Below are positions 35,746 to 48,200 of a DNA stretch of 64,000 bases, in pieces. Every line of letters starts with the position of its first letter. The stretch's first letter is position 1. The notes below the pieces were generated by a model. The model made no database searches. It saw nothing but the letters and a program-made list of their open reading frames with translations, and was not told the origin of the DNA. Made by a program: the position numbers and the translations under genes. Source of the DNA: Turnera subulata (lineage: Eukaryota > Streptophyta > Magnoliopsida > Malpighiales > Passifloraceae); assembly GCA_028386065.3 (NCBI GenBank), contig MK814806.1:132798-196797 (forward strand), in the 5' to 3' direction.

Positions 35746-36190
35746 GGCAGAATGCCCTTTTTAAGACCTCAGTTAACCAAAAAACTTCTGTTTGGGTATC
35801 AAGTCACAAAAAATTCAATTTCCCCTCCAAGCTATGACATTTCATTCGATTTGGGTACTCATTTATCCAAATCCCCTTCAAATCGCCCAAAATCAAAATT
35901 GGAGCACTACTCACCCAATTTAGCATGTGCTGGAGGCTGACGTGGACGCGCCACGTGGCTGCCCGCGTCCGATTGGCGCTCTTGACTGAGGTGGACCATT
36001 AAGAAGATGACATGTGGCATTTGGGGGGTCTCAAATTAAAAAATATTTTAAAATGTATGATGAATATTTTTAATATATAAATATTTTTTGTGTAAAATAT
36101 AAAATATTTTTTTAATATAAAAATCCAAGTAAATCATTATATCTTATTAATTTAATACCCAGATAAATAAAATAATTTAACTAAAAATAT
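35746..36190 (+). repeat. Left terminal inverted repeat of the Mutator-like element, outer part
   Basis: Outer ~445 bp of the left arm. It continues after retrotransposon D from 42114 to about 42335. It matches the reverse complement of 44203-44847, for example GACGTGGACGCGCCACGTGG and CTCTTGACTGAGGTGGACC. Retrotransposon D inserted here with a 5-bp duplication AATAT. Confidence 0.9.
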
Positions 36191-39100
36191 TGAAACGCCC
36201 CGACCTAAATTTACCCAACATACAGTAATTACCAACAACAGTACTGACACGTGGCACAAACTGTGTAATACAACAGAAAATCGGCCCAACGGCCCAACAA
36301 CAAAAGCATAACACCCGACTTCGGGAATCTCAATAAAAACAGCACAGCGAAAGCATTTTTAATTTAATGTCAACATATGCAAAGCCCGATGCAGCTAATA
36401 GATCCGAGTCCTGCCCGAGGGGTGCGCCGCAGCTTGCCTCGTACGTTCCTGCACTACAAACAACTCAACCTACGGGATGAAACCCCGCAGGCGAGGGGTG
36501 AGTCCGAAGTGCTCACCGATGAAAGATAAACAGAGATATGTAATCAACCATAATACTTTCGAAGTAAACACAACAACACAACAGAAGAATCCTACCAAAA
36601 CATACTGAGCCAAGACCAAAAGAATGTTTATTATTATTACCAATTTTATCTTCCGGGCCCCGTCACTGGACAAGCTAGGGTCGTATCTGGTTATTAACTA
36701 ATTCCGGATGCTAGGCCAAAACACAATCCGGGATCAACATCCCAACAACAACCAATCCGGGATCAACATCCCAATATCAACAAATCCGGGATCAACATCC
36801 CAATAACAACATCATCCGGGATCAACATCCACAACAACCAAACCAAACCGGCCATGACACCGCAAAACTAGCCTCTAACCATCTAGTCGTACCACTACTT
36901 TCCACGTGTCAATTATATCATCATCTCAAATTCAGTCCAGTTCTATTTCTCTATCCTCAATTATCCAACTTTCTATTATTTTAAATTATTCCACAGACCA
37001 AATCGACAACAGACTCATAACGTCAATTAACCACAGTTAACAATTCAGCATTATTCTCAACACAATATCCACAAGTCTAAACACAATCCAACAACAGCAT
37101 TATCAATTTCCACAGTAATCAAATAATAGACAATAATCATTTCAGCAGTTCAATCAAACAACAAAAACAAACACAGTATTACGGGCACATATCAAAGGTT
37201 ATCCATCCTCACCTGACATGTCTCTGAAACTGACATCTGGTCAAACCTCGATACCCTATATGCATATATAGGAACACAATAATCACTTATAATGCACAAC
37301 AAAAATGATTATGCATGATACCGATTTAACATTTATTAGACGACTTTTATGTTCATTTTAGTATCTCTATAATTATCTTATTACCAAACAGTTCATCCGA
37401 CTTGGTGGCGATTACTGATTAAGTATCTCCAACCAGTTTTATCAAAACATACTTAATTTAGATCAGAACCAAAACCGAGCGTCCAAGTCGATATCCCGGC
37501 CCTTAGGTCGCTTATGATAAGAAAATACATACATATAAATATGTTGTATAAATTATATTTGGTAATAATACCAAATCATGACCCATACTCGTGGTTCATT
37601 AAATATTACGAAGTAAATAATATTTCGTAAGTACTTATCCCCGTTATAATAATAATAATAATAGCTATATGTACGCTTAGAAAGAAATGATCATAAAATA
37701 GTTGTAATAAAACCGTTAAATAGGAAATATCTCCATCAGTAAAGAGGTTAACATAACTGATATACGGTATAAAATAATTTTAACATGATATATAAAATAT
37801 ATATACGTATATAACCTTTCATTGTAAAATGAAGTATAGATGATGATAATATTACCATAACTCATTAAAATATAACGAATATTGTTAATATAATAGAATA
37901 AAACTTGTACATAGTAAGAAGTTAGATTATTTTAGTTTATAATAAAATAAAATTAATGGATCAAAATAATGTAACCGTTATGGAAATGATGTTAATATAT
38001 GATATTTATCAAAATAATAATACTGCTATTATGTTATCAATTAACAAAACATAGCCCACCCATAATGTAAATGTTACACGGATTATATATTAAATAGTTA
38101 AATCTAAAAAAATAATATCATTTTTATGTCGTAACTATTTATAATTATAATTCATAATAAAATTATGGACTAATATTATTTAGCCAATAAAAATATCGTT
38201 AGTAACATATATAAACAATTGGTAAACAAAGTATGGACCTTTTATTATTTTAGCCCAGAAGTACAGCAGTTAAACATATTAGAAATGTATTTGTAATGTC
38301 AACATAATTTAAAGTAATTTTGAAAATTAGCCACGGTGGACCTTCACTTGCGTTTAGTCCATCGGGAAAATAAATAAATTAACTTTGGATTAATTTAAAG
38401 ACTTAATTAAATTAGATAATATGGGCCTTTTTATTGTATTTAGCTCAATCCGATAAATTTAACCGGAAACTAAATTCAATGGGTCTTTTATGAGCCCAAG
38501 TAAATGTATATAAAAATTAAAACTGGCAATTTTAAATGCTATGAGCCTTTTTAATAGCCCAATCGAAAAATATAAACATAAGGTAAATAAATGCATAAAC
38601 CAAATTAAAACCTAATTTAACATAAACTAAATAAGTATAAGCATTAAATAAATAAAGTATAGATAAGAGCTCAAATTAAATAAAGGCATGAAATAAAATA
38701 AAAAAAATTATAATGTAATGTTAATTATGTTAATTAATCGATTAATTAATCATCCATTTAATGTCCGAGTTCGTTTTATCGTTCGGGTTTGTTAGTGATG
38801 CACATGGATGATCCAAAGCTTGGATTTTACCTAAAGTTCGTCTCCGGGCTCGCCGGCAAATTCCCGAGACTGTCGGAACCTCGCCGGATTCCGACCAAGC
38901 ACTGTTCACACAGCCCCAAAACTTTCAACACAGAGATTACTGTTCACGGTTACAGCCGGTTACTGTTCACCCACCAGCAGAATAACCCAACTCCACCGCC
39001 ATCCCGCCACTACTACAGTGACAACCACGCACACCATACCCACGGCTACCTTCCAATACCTGGAGCACCACCAAACTACTGCATCCATCAACCAAAACAG

Positions 39101-40361
39101 CAAAACCCAGGTCCACAGAATCATCAACAACATCATACCCACAACACCCATCTCGGCAACAGCCCAACAGCAACCAAACGGACCCGATTAGCAATCCAAC
39201 CGAATAGATTGAAGGAGGAGGAAGAAAGCAAGAGGAGAAGGGAAAGGATTGTCTTTGGGTCTTACCCACACATCCACCCGGTCGGCGACGGTGAATGATA
39301 GATCGGAGGCGGTTCAGACGAGCTCTCGTTCTCCTAGGTCTCGGCTTGCTGCTCCGCCGGCAGCGAGCTTTGCTCCTTCTCGGTGGTGTAGCGCCCAGAT
39401 CGGCTGGTGGCAGAAGATGGAGGGAAGGAAGGCAGGGGATGGAGGAGAGAGGGAGAGGTGCGGCAGCAGTTCGTCGTGGCGGCGAAGGGAGGAGGCAGAC
39501 GGGTCTCGGTTTTTGGGAGGTGGCGGCACGGCTCGTCGGTGGGGGAGAAGGCGGGTGGCTCAGGCGGCAGCAAGGCTGAGAAAAAGATGAGGAAGGAAGA
39601 GTGAGGGGCAGTAGATGGGTGTGAGGAAATTGGGGAAAGGAAGGAGAGAAATAAAAAAAAAAAAAGTAAAGGGGAAGAAAACAAAGGAGAATCAGGGATG
39701 AGGGTCACGGGAAAGGGAAGCAGAAGGTGACAAGAAAAAGAAAAGGGGAGGGGCCGGCGGCTGAAGGTAAAGGAGAAGGAGAAAAGAAAGAAAAGAAAGA
39801 AGAGAAGAAGGAAAGAAAAGAAAAGAAGAGAGGCCACGTGGCAAGCCACGATTGGCCGAGCCGGATTTTCGTCCCGAGTCGGAAAATACAACTTGGGCTC
39901 GGAAAATCCGATTAATTCTCCTGAGCGTTGTTCAAGTCTCGGTTTTGAAAACCGAGGCTCGGTAAGCCTTGGAGGAGGCTCGGAAGTCCCGAGTAACCCT
40001 CGGAATTAAATTCTGAGGCTCGGTTGTTCCCGGAAAAACCCTCGGTAAAAACTCGGTCCGATAGAGTTCATCGAATTACGACGTTTAAATTTCTTTTTAA
40101 ATTATAATTAGTAAATTATGCAACAAAAATACCATATCGGAATAATAATAATATCACTATTAATGTTTGTTAGAAAAATAATAAAAATAATGGTAGCGAT
40201 AATAATAATAATAACAATTTAGTAAAAATAATAATGAAAATAATGAAATGCTGACTCGGATTGGTAAAATTCTTGATTGACCGCGGTAAAAATTTTATTA
40301 CCCTCCGTAAAAGTCAAAACAGCTTGGTAAAAATCTCAAAAATTTTACCCGGGTCGTTACA
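36191..40361 (-). mobile_element. 3' LTR of retrotransposon D (4.17 kb)
   Basis: Intact LTR, TGTAACGACCC to GGGGCGTTTCA on the minus strand. It contains a GGGAT...ATCCC repeat array (36724-36835), a putative 43-nt exon (37213-37255), AT-rich middle parts and a GC/purine-rich block (38800-39840) that gives many spurious reading frames. Confidence 0.9.
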
Positions 40362-41625
40362 TTCTACCCTCCTTAAAGGAATTTCGCCCTCGAAATTCAC
40401 ACCGTAATCCACTAATCCCATAAACATATACATATTTATCATGATCATCGATCCTTACACAAATCATCAAATCTATAACTCTAAATTATCTCCCATCAAT
40501 CATAATTAAATTCTTCAAATAAATTTTCCAAATTATAACCCCCGAACCATGTCGATCTTTACCTCAAAATTTATTACATAATTTTCCATCAAATAATATT
40601 TTTGATTACATCTCCCAAAACATATCGATCAATACTCCAAAATTTTATCTCTAATATAATCATCCATCAGATAACTAACCCCCCTTTTCTTTTCTTTTTT
40701 TTCCAAATTCACTGAAATTAGCAAGGTTCATCACTTCGGTTATAGCTCTTTAAACAACACCTCAAAACATCAAATCATCAAACTCTATTTTTTTTAAGAT
40801 TGAATCACCAAAATCATCAAATTATCGAACCCTTTGTTTTTTAAAAAAAAGATTAAATCACCTCTGACATCAAGAATTCCATGATCATTAATCCAATCCT
40901 CAAATCAAGTTATCACATCACAAACAACCTTAGTATCCAAGAATCTTCAAATCCTCATCCAATTTCTTAAAAAGAAAATTGCATCACCTCCAAAATCAGA
41001 GAATTTTCCAAGAGTATTAATCTAATCCTCAACTCAAATTATCACATCATAAACAGAGCAGTATCCCAAAAGTCATCACTTTATCAAGTCATAATCAAAA
41101 CAGTGCTAAAAAATCGTCATTTCTCACTTCCTTAAAATCATATAATATCATACCATCACTTAAAGAGTCGAAACTTCCGTTGCACTGGTACAACAAGGTA
41201 GATCTCACTGTTCTTCCCGGGCAACGACCATGTTTCAACTTTATAATAAAATCTTTAATAATGTTTCATCATCAAAATCATAAAACTTCCCGAAAACAGC
41301 AGTTACATCTTATAAACATATTCAACCCGCATCCTAAGCTATAAATGTCACTTTGTCAAAACTCATCCTTTAGAAACTTACTTTCCAAAACTTTGGATCA
41401 ACAAAACAACAGCATTGTAAAGTACTGAAATACGGATAACTTGTCTTCCAACTGTATTTATGAGAAAGTATACTCACATGTGAATGTTCTGCAGCAAGCT
41501 GGCGTCCCTCGACTGGATCCATTATGCACTAACCATATGAATATGCATGCAATCATGTTAATCATGTGGAGTGAGCAATGAACAACAAATAAGCACAACA
41601 AACAAGCACAGTAAACACCCTAGGA
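40362..41625 (-). mobile_element. Gene-less internal region of retrotransposon D
   Basis: AT-rich, with recurring AAATCATCAAA-type runs. No coding sequence longer than noise. The polypurine-side signature is at 40373-40400, and the former gag start is near 41523, so almost the whole polyprotein has been lost. Confidence 0.75.
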
Positions 41626-42108
41626 CAGTGCTGACACGTGGCACAAACTATGTAATACAACAGAAAATCAGCCCAAGGGCCCAACAACAAAAGCATAACA
41701 CCCGACTTCGGGAATCTCAATAACAACAGCACAGCGGAAGCATTTTTAATTTAATGTCAACATATGCAAAGCCTGATGCAGCTAATGGATTGCAGTCCTG
41801 CCCGAGGGGTGCGCTGCAGCTTGCCTCGTACGTTCCTGCACTACAAACAACTCAACCTACAGGATGAAACCCCGCAGGCGAGGGGTGAGTCCGAAGTGCT
41901 CACTGACGAAAGATAAACAGAGATATGTAATCAACCATAATACTTTCGAAGTAAACAATAACAATTTAGTAAAAATAATAATGAAAATAATGAAATGCTG
42001 ACTCGGATTGGTAAAATTCTTGATTGACCGCGGTAAAAATTTTATTACCCTCCGTAAAAGTCAAAACAACTTGATAAAAATCTCGAAAATTTTACCCGGA
42101 TCGTTACA
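41626..42108 (-). mobile_element. 5' LTR of retrotransposon D, reduced to ~483 bp
   Basis: Matches the 3' LTR at its two ends only: 41626-41955 equals about 36245-36560, then jumps at AAGTAAACA/ATAACAATT to about 40210-40361. About 3.6 kb is deleted internally, and the innermost ~55 bases of the LTR are also missing. Confidence 0.9.
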
Positions 42109-42639
42109 AATATTATTTATCTGCCATATTTTGTTAAATATGATAAAATAAAAAATTATATATTTTTTTTCTAAAACATGTTCCTTCGTATTTGAAAAAC
42201 TATTCTCCATTTCTTTTTGGTAACGCGCTTTCAATTTTTTAACAGATTTTTTTTAAAAAAAAAAATTAGAGTAAAAAGATTTTGTAAAGTTAAAAATTAA
42301 AACATCATAGGATGATGAAACCAACAAAATTTCGAAAATTAACCATTTCATCCAAGTTTAAAAGAAAAGAGTAATTACAACCAATCTAGCAATTAACGAT
42401 TCACTCCAGTTTTGGAATGCATTAATTTCAGTCACGCGCAAATTGTTGAAGAGAAAATTCACAGGCTCTAAAAAAATGTAAATATTTATTTTCTCATATA
42501 TGATAATAGTTCACACGCTTCCCGAGTTCCTTTGCTTCTTCCACCGCTTTTCGTCAGTTTCCATATCCTTCACTTCAAGAAATTTCTTCTCAGTAGCTAT
42601 CAAAACCCCTATTAAATCCCCCTTAAATTTTCTTCTCAT

Positions 42640-42990
42640 TAGTCATCGAAATCTAACCGGATCTGGGTAGATCTGTTTTGCCCTTGTCTTCTCCAGTTCG
42701 ACGCGAGTTGTAGGAGGTGGGGATGTTACTAGCGGGGATGTGAGGAGGAGGTGGAGGATAAGACGCTGTCGACGGCGGATGCAGGGTAGCAAATCGAGGC
42801 GGCTCCGTGTACGACTCGCCAAACTCGGCGATGTCGGGCGGCTCGATCGGAGTACCTGTGGCAAGCTCGCCTCCCGGCGACAACGGCTGCAGCTAGTGGA
42901 GGAGAAGAGGCAACGAGGTGGAGGCGCGAATAAGGAAGGCGGTGATTGGCGGTTGCCACGCGCGAGCTCGATTTGAGCTAATGAGGAGGA
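42640..42990. other. GC-rich block of unknown origin in the Mutator-like element
   Basis: A ~350-bp island far richer in G+C than the rest of the element. Both strands are open in several frames. The minus strand can encode a Pro-rich 76-residue stretch (ELATGTPIEPPDIAEFGES, then SYPPPPPHIP). I do not recognise the product. GC-rich islands between Mutator-type inverted repeats are often captured gene pieces, which is an inference here. Confidence 0.45.
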
Positions 42991-44004
42991 CGAAAGGAAT
43001 TGTGGTGGTGGTGAGGAAGAAGATTAGAATGAAGATTCAAACTGAGTTGTTTTCTGTTGAAAATATTGTGGTGCACATAATGATGAAAAAAGAATTATTG
43101 TTTTGAATCAAATGAATGCTTTGTGAAGTTTTGCAGTCTTGATTGACAGTATTGATACGTTTCTTTAAAATTATGGTTCTAGCAATTGGTATTTGTTTCA
43201 AATTAATTGAAGTTTTGCTATATCCAATGTATGTCAGATTTTTTTTTTTCTTTATATACCTTCTAGTGATAGAATCTATTAAGTAGGATAGTCTTTGATA
43301 GGTTAACAAAATTATCTTAAATAAATAATTAATAAAAGGATTAATTTAATCTTTATATCATAAGTTTTACTAGAATTAAAGTTAATAAGTAAATTTTTAA
43401 TCTTTGTGCCACAACCTTACACAAGATACAAACACATTGTCACAACTCAAGTACTCAACTCAGGTATTTTTATAATATACATCCCGGTTTGGACAAAAAA
43501 AGATTTTTAAAGGTTGAAGAAAGGGCTTTGTTGCAGTAGTTCGGCGGGGAGGGAAAGTTGGTGTCTTTTCTTTTTTTCATTGAAACACATATACCTCTTT
43601 AATTTTTATTCTAGACGAGCTGACATTTTTTTTCTCATGATGAGTTTGAATTTTATTGAGATTCAATAACAGTACAACCCCAATTAACTAAGATATGATT
43701 TTTCAATAAAAAAAAAACTAAGATATGATTTAAAAAGATTGAATTTAGATTTTCTTTCACAGAAAATCTAAAAATAAAAATATAATAAGGCCCTCCATTC
43801 CATGGTAAAAAAAATAAATAGAAAAAAACATAAAATACTCAAGAACTTAAAGCTAATATTCAGGAAGATTAAGAAATAGGAGAAAAAGTAAAAATTATTA
43901 AAGGATTTATACGCTTGTGGGTCCATTAAACACGTGTCCATACCCAGACGAATTACCGGTAATTGGAGATAAATAGGACAATAAAGAGAAATTTTGTTGG
44001 TTTT

Positions 44005-44202
44005 TTTTTTTTGATTTCTCACTGGTATTCCGGGCTAGTCCACCTTTAAGGACATAAAAAGGAATCAGACTAAATCCAGTTTGACTCGGGTGGCGCACCG
44101 TGAGTCTCCCAAGTGAGATTTTCTGTATACACGAAGACTCGAACCCGTGACCTCGCTTAAGCAGAAGAAGTCGCTTACCATTTGAACCAACCTCAATTGG
44201 TT
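44005..44202 (-). mobile_element. tRNA-derived SINE, copy 1
   Basis: Minus-strand SINE. An A-box-like GTTGGTTCAAATGG (44180-44195) and a B box GGGTTCGAGTC (44137-44147) form an internal RNA polymerase III promoter, and it ends in a poly(A) tail (T run, 44001-44012). A 16-bp target duplication AAATTTTGTTGGTTTT lies at 43989-44004 and 44203-44218. It is the same family as 53889-54075. Confidence 0.9.
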
Positions 44203-44847
44203 AAATTTTGTTGGTTTTATGTCTTATGATGTTTTAATTTTTAACTGTACAAAATCTGTTTACTCTAATTTTTTTTAAAAAAATTCTGTTAAAAAATTGA
44301 AAGCGTGTTACCCAAAAGAAATGGAGAATAGTTTTTCAAATACGAAGGAACATGTTTTAGAAAAAAAATATAATTTTTATTTTTTCATATTTAACAAAAT
44401 ATGGCAGATAAATAATATTTTTAGTTAAATTATTTTATTTATCTAGGTATTAAATTAATAAGGAATAATGATTTACTTGTGTTTTTATATTAAAAATATT
44501 TTTATATTTTACACAAAAAATGTTTATATATTAAAAATATTCATCACACATTTTAAAATATTTTTTAATTTGAGACCTCCCACATGCCACATGTCATCTT
44601 CTTAATGGTCCACCTCAGTCAAGAGCGCCACCCGGGCGCGGGCAGCCAAGTGGCACGTCCACGTCAGCCTCCAGCACATGCCAAATTTGGTGAATAGAGC
44701 TCCAATTTTGACTTTGGACGATTTGAAGAGGATTTGGATAAATGAATACCCAAATCAAATGAAATATAAGGAAAATTGAATTTTTTGTAAGTTGATATCC
44801 AAACTGCAGTTTTTGGTTAACTGAGGTCCTAAAAAGGGCATTCTGCC
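44203..44847 (-). repeat. Right terminal inverted repeat of the Mutator-like element
   Basis: About 645 bp, the uninterrupted counterpart of the left arm. It ends GGGCATTCTGCC at 44847. A SINE abuts its inner edge. Confidence 0.9.
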
Positions 44848-45442
44848 TATTTAAATTGGTTTGATGATCTCATAGAGCTAGATTTTGTTTTCTTAATAAA
44901 AAAATTAGAAATATATAAATATGTTGTTTCCTAAATAGAATTCATATTATGAATTTTAGAAACTCAGAGATTAGATCTAACAATTTAATAATTTTGTTTG
45001 AAACATTCCGACCCAAATTTACCCCACATACAGTATTTACCGAGCAACAGTGCCGACACGTGGCACAAACAGTAAATACATCAAGAAATCCGGCCCAACG
45101 GCCCAATGTCAATATGATAACACCCGACTATTAGAACTCATGCTTCACTGTTTTTATTTCAGGGTTTTGATAATGACAAATCTTGGCTTAATTGATGACA
45201 TGACTTGAAGCAAAAAGAAATCAAGAAAAGAACATGTACTAGAGACAATGTGATCAAGAGTTGAAATACAAGAAGAGCAAGAAAGAGTTAGGACCCTATT
45301 GTACAAGGTGAAACTCTTAACTTCTCCTAGATATTGGCTCAAACCAAAAATTATTTTCCTCATGCATCTTCATAAATCATGTAAGTCATAAAACTGGTTT
45401 TTTAGTCCTAAGCAAAATCAAGAAAATTGCCGTAGACATAAA

Positions 45443-45955
45443 ACATCGATGTTGTTTTATGAACATCGATGTTGTGCCTTAAAAACATCGATGTTCTGAG
45501 TACAACATCGATGTTGCATCAAGTCAATTTTTAATCTTTTTGGCATTAGCTTTAAAACATCGATGTTGGATAATAAAACATCGATGTTCTTGTGACCGTT
45601 GGTCAAAACATCGATGTTTTACAATCCAACATCGATGTTCATGAAAATTGCCTTTGAGATGAATTTTTTGCCGAAGCCAGAAAACATCGATGTTGTCCAA
45701 TAAAACATCGATGTTGTGAAAATTGCTTTCAAGATGAATTTTGGCAGTAGCCATAAAACATCGATGTTCTTGCATAACCCTTTTTCATCATATTTTTGCG
45801 AAGCTCAAAAACATCGATGTTGTATTTGAGAACATCGATGTTGTGTATTAAAACATCGATGTTGCTCATATAAACATCGATGTTTTACTAGCCGTTGGCT
45901 CAATTATTCAAATCCAACGGACAAACATCGATGTTGTGTTCCAAAACATCAATGT
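45443..45955. repeat. Phased array of the palindrome ACATCGATGT, 17 sites
   Basis: Sites start at 45443, 45463, 45485, 45505, 45557, 45578, 45608, 45629, 45684, 45705, 45758, 45811, 45832, 45853, 45874, 45925 and 45946 (the last is ACATCAATGT). Most extend to the 12-bp palindrome AACATCGATGTT. Intervals are mainly 20-22 or 51-55 bp, with one of 30. Confidence 0.95.
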
Positions 45956-46052
45956 TGTACCGTTGTGGTCAGAACACTTTTCCAACCAAGCATGCTATCT
46001 TTTCTAAAAGTGTTCAGAACTTGTCCCTAACGTTAACACATGATTTTGAGCT

Positions 46053-46060
46053 TATAAATA
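46053..46060 (+). promoter_or_regulatory. TATA box of SIRE-like LTR copy 2
   Basis: TATAAATA followed by GAGC, 98 bp after the last palindrome. The spacing is matched in copy 1 (99 bp). Confidence 0.65.
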
Positions 46061-48158
46061 GAGCATTTAGGTCTCTGAAAAATAACCAATCAACTCTCCA
46101 TTCATTTACTATTCATTGATACACATTCATTCAAGTTTTATGATCCAATATCTTTGAGATTTAGAGAGTTGCCTTATTAGTGCTTATTTGTCTTACTCAT
46201 ATCCACTCTTTAAGAGAGTATCAGTTTGAGTGTTGTTATAATGTTGCTCATACACTTTAAGGGAGGATTGTTCCCTTGAGAGAAGTCTTAAGGTGTGGTA
46301 TCCTTAAGCAAGTGTAGGATTCTTGAGATTAGAATTCCTAGGAAAGTCTTGAAGTAAGGTATCTTCAAGCAAGAGTGCTGAGGTTCATGTGACTTGAACT
46401 TTCAGGGTTTAGGATTCTTGTGACTAGAATTCCTAGGTTGTAAACGGTTTGTTAAGCACCCGTAAGCTTAACGTAGATAGTGAAATCTTCAAGTGAGACT
46501 TGAAGGGCTGGATTAGCCACACTAGTAGAGTGTGTGTGAACCAGGATAAATTGCTTTTGTCCTTCATTCTTTCAATTCCGCATTTAATTCCTGCTTATTT
46601 CGTTTTTTATTCTATTATCGCTATTCACCCCCCCTCTAGCGAAGGGCTATTGTTCTAACACCGACTTCGGGAATCTCAATAACAACGTTAGCACAGCGGA
46701 AGAATTTATAATCTTATAACCAACATATGCAAAACTCCAAATGCAACTTAATGGATCCGAGTCCTGCCCGAGGGTACACTGCAGCCTGCCCCGTATGTTC
46801 CTGTACCACAAACAACTCTTCCTACGGGATGAAACCCCGCAGGCGAGGGGTGAGTCCGAAGTGCTCACCGACGAAAGATAAACAGAGATATGCAGGCAAC
46901 CATAATACTTTCGAAGTAAACACAGACAAACACAACACAATGACTCTACCAAAACACAACTGAGCCAAGACCAAAAGAATATTTATTATTATTACCAATT
47001 TTATCTTCCGAGCCCCATCACTGGACAAACTAGGGTCGTACCTGGTTATTAACTAATTCCGGATGCTAGGCCAAAACACAATCCGGGATCAACATGCCAA
47101 CAACAACCATTCGGGATCAACATCCGAATATCCAAATCATCCGGGATCAACATCCCCAATATCCAAACCAAACCGGCCATGACACCTCAGAACTAGCCTC
47201 TAACCATCTAGTCGTACCACTACTTTCCACGTGACAATTATATCATCATCTCAAATTCAGTCCAATTCCATTACTCTTTCATCAATTATCCAATTTTCTA
47301 TTATCTCAGATTAATCCACAGACTCATCTAATCAACAATCTCATATCACTATTTATTCACAATTTACAGTTCAACATTAATCACAACACAGATTTCACAA
47401 ATCAATAACATAGCTTACCAACAACAGCAACAACATCATAACAGTCAAACAGCCAACAATAATCATCTCGGAAGTTCAATCAAACAACAAAAATACACAC
47501 ACAGTATTACGGGCACATATCCAAGGTTATCCATCCTCACCTGATGTGTCTCTGAAACTGCTATCAGGTCAAACCTCGATACCCTATACATCTCGCGATT
47601 TTCTAACGCCCTGGCTATCTTGTCCTTTCTTTTTATGGCTTTTGCTATATTTTCCTGCATCTTTTATCACATGCATCCGTGACCGTTGAGGCTAGACTGA
47701 TGGGACCATACCTCGAGTAGAGTGCATGTACGACAAGCTTACACCTGTTCGGACATCATGGAGGGATACAAGACTTGACAGACGTTTTTGGCTCATGCGG
47801 AATTTGTGAACAAGTGGATAACGTTTCTTTCGAGGGACACAGGACGTGCTCGTGATCATCGCCTTGCGAGTTAACGGACGTCTTTTTCACGAGGAAAACC
47901 GACGTCATCATTAGCTCCGTATGTCACGTTTCTCGGGATCGAGGATGGTTACGATCGATCTAGAGCGCCGAGCATGAAAATATGTTTTTGCTTTAATTTC
48001 TTTATGTTTTGATTTTGTTAAATGAGTTTTGTTTTTAATTTCTTTATGTTTGATTTATATTTTTATTGTTGATTTTTAATCTGCTTTGAGATGCTTTGAT
48101 TTCCTATTAAACATAAGATTTCGTAACATAAGAGTTTTGATTTAAAAAGGAAACTTAT

Positions 48159-48168
48159 TTTATTTATT
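48159..48168 (-). terminator. Candidate poly(A) signal of the antisense ORF
   Basis: AATAAATAAA on the minus strand, 33-42 bases beyond the stop codon at 48201-48203. The placement is normal for a plant near-upstream element, but such AT-rich strings also arise by chance. Confidence 0.45.
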
Positions 48169-48200
48169 CATAATAGTTTTACAACAGGAGAAGAAGTACT

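Larger units (their letters stand above)
36191..42108 (-). mobile_element. Deleted Tekay-like LTR retrotransposon D inside the Mutator-like element
   Basis: Flanked by the 5-bp duplication AATAT (36186-36190, 42109-42113). On the minus strand: 5' LTR remnant (42108-41626), internal region (41625-40362) and 3' LTR (40361-36191). The internal region is only about 1.26 kb. It keeps a gag-like start context (ATGGATCCAGTCGAG on the minus strand near 41515-41523) and the GAATTTCGAGGGCGAAATTC tract next to the 3' LTR, but no gag-pol. It is a deletion derivative unable to move on its own. Confidence 0.93.
35746..44847. mobile_element. Mutator-like element, ~9.1 kb with nested insertions
   Basis: Ends GGCAGAATGCCC at both sides in inverted orientation, flanked by a perfect 9-bp duplication TATTTAAAT (35737-35745 and 44848-44856), the mark of Mutator-family transposition. 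Terminal inverted repeats are about 650 bp. Without the 5.9 kb retrotransposon D and the SINE the element is about 3 kb. No transposase domain is seen, so it is non-autonomous. The interior holds a GC-rich block that may be captured host DNA. Confidence 0.92.
45129..46660 (+). mobile_element. SIRE-like Copia solo LTR, copy 2
   Basis: A 1532-bp solo LTR inside LTR E. Ends are TATTAGAAC (one base off the usual TGTTAGAAC) and GTTCTAACA. The 5-bp duplication CCGAC is at 45124-45128 and 46661-46665, and it splits the LTR E sequence CCCGACTTCGGG. Near the end it has CACCCCCCCTCTAGCG, usual for SIRE-type LTRs. It carries the palindrome array and a TATA box. Confidence 0.95.

Noticed and set aside
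39249..39915. Several overlapping frames on both strands in LTR D
   Set aside because: Purine-rich low-complexity sequence opens many frames at once; no domain is visible.
45524..45775. Regularly spaced identical motifs suggesting a CRISPR-like array
   Set aside because: Repeats are 10-12 bp palindromes with 10- or ~42-bp gaps inside a plant LTR upstream of its TATA box; there are no CRISPR-length repeats and no cas genes.
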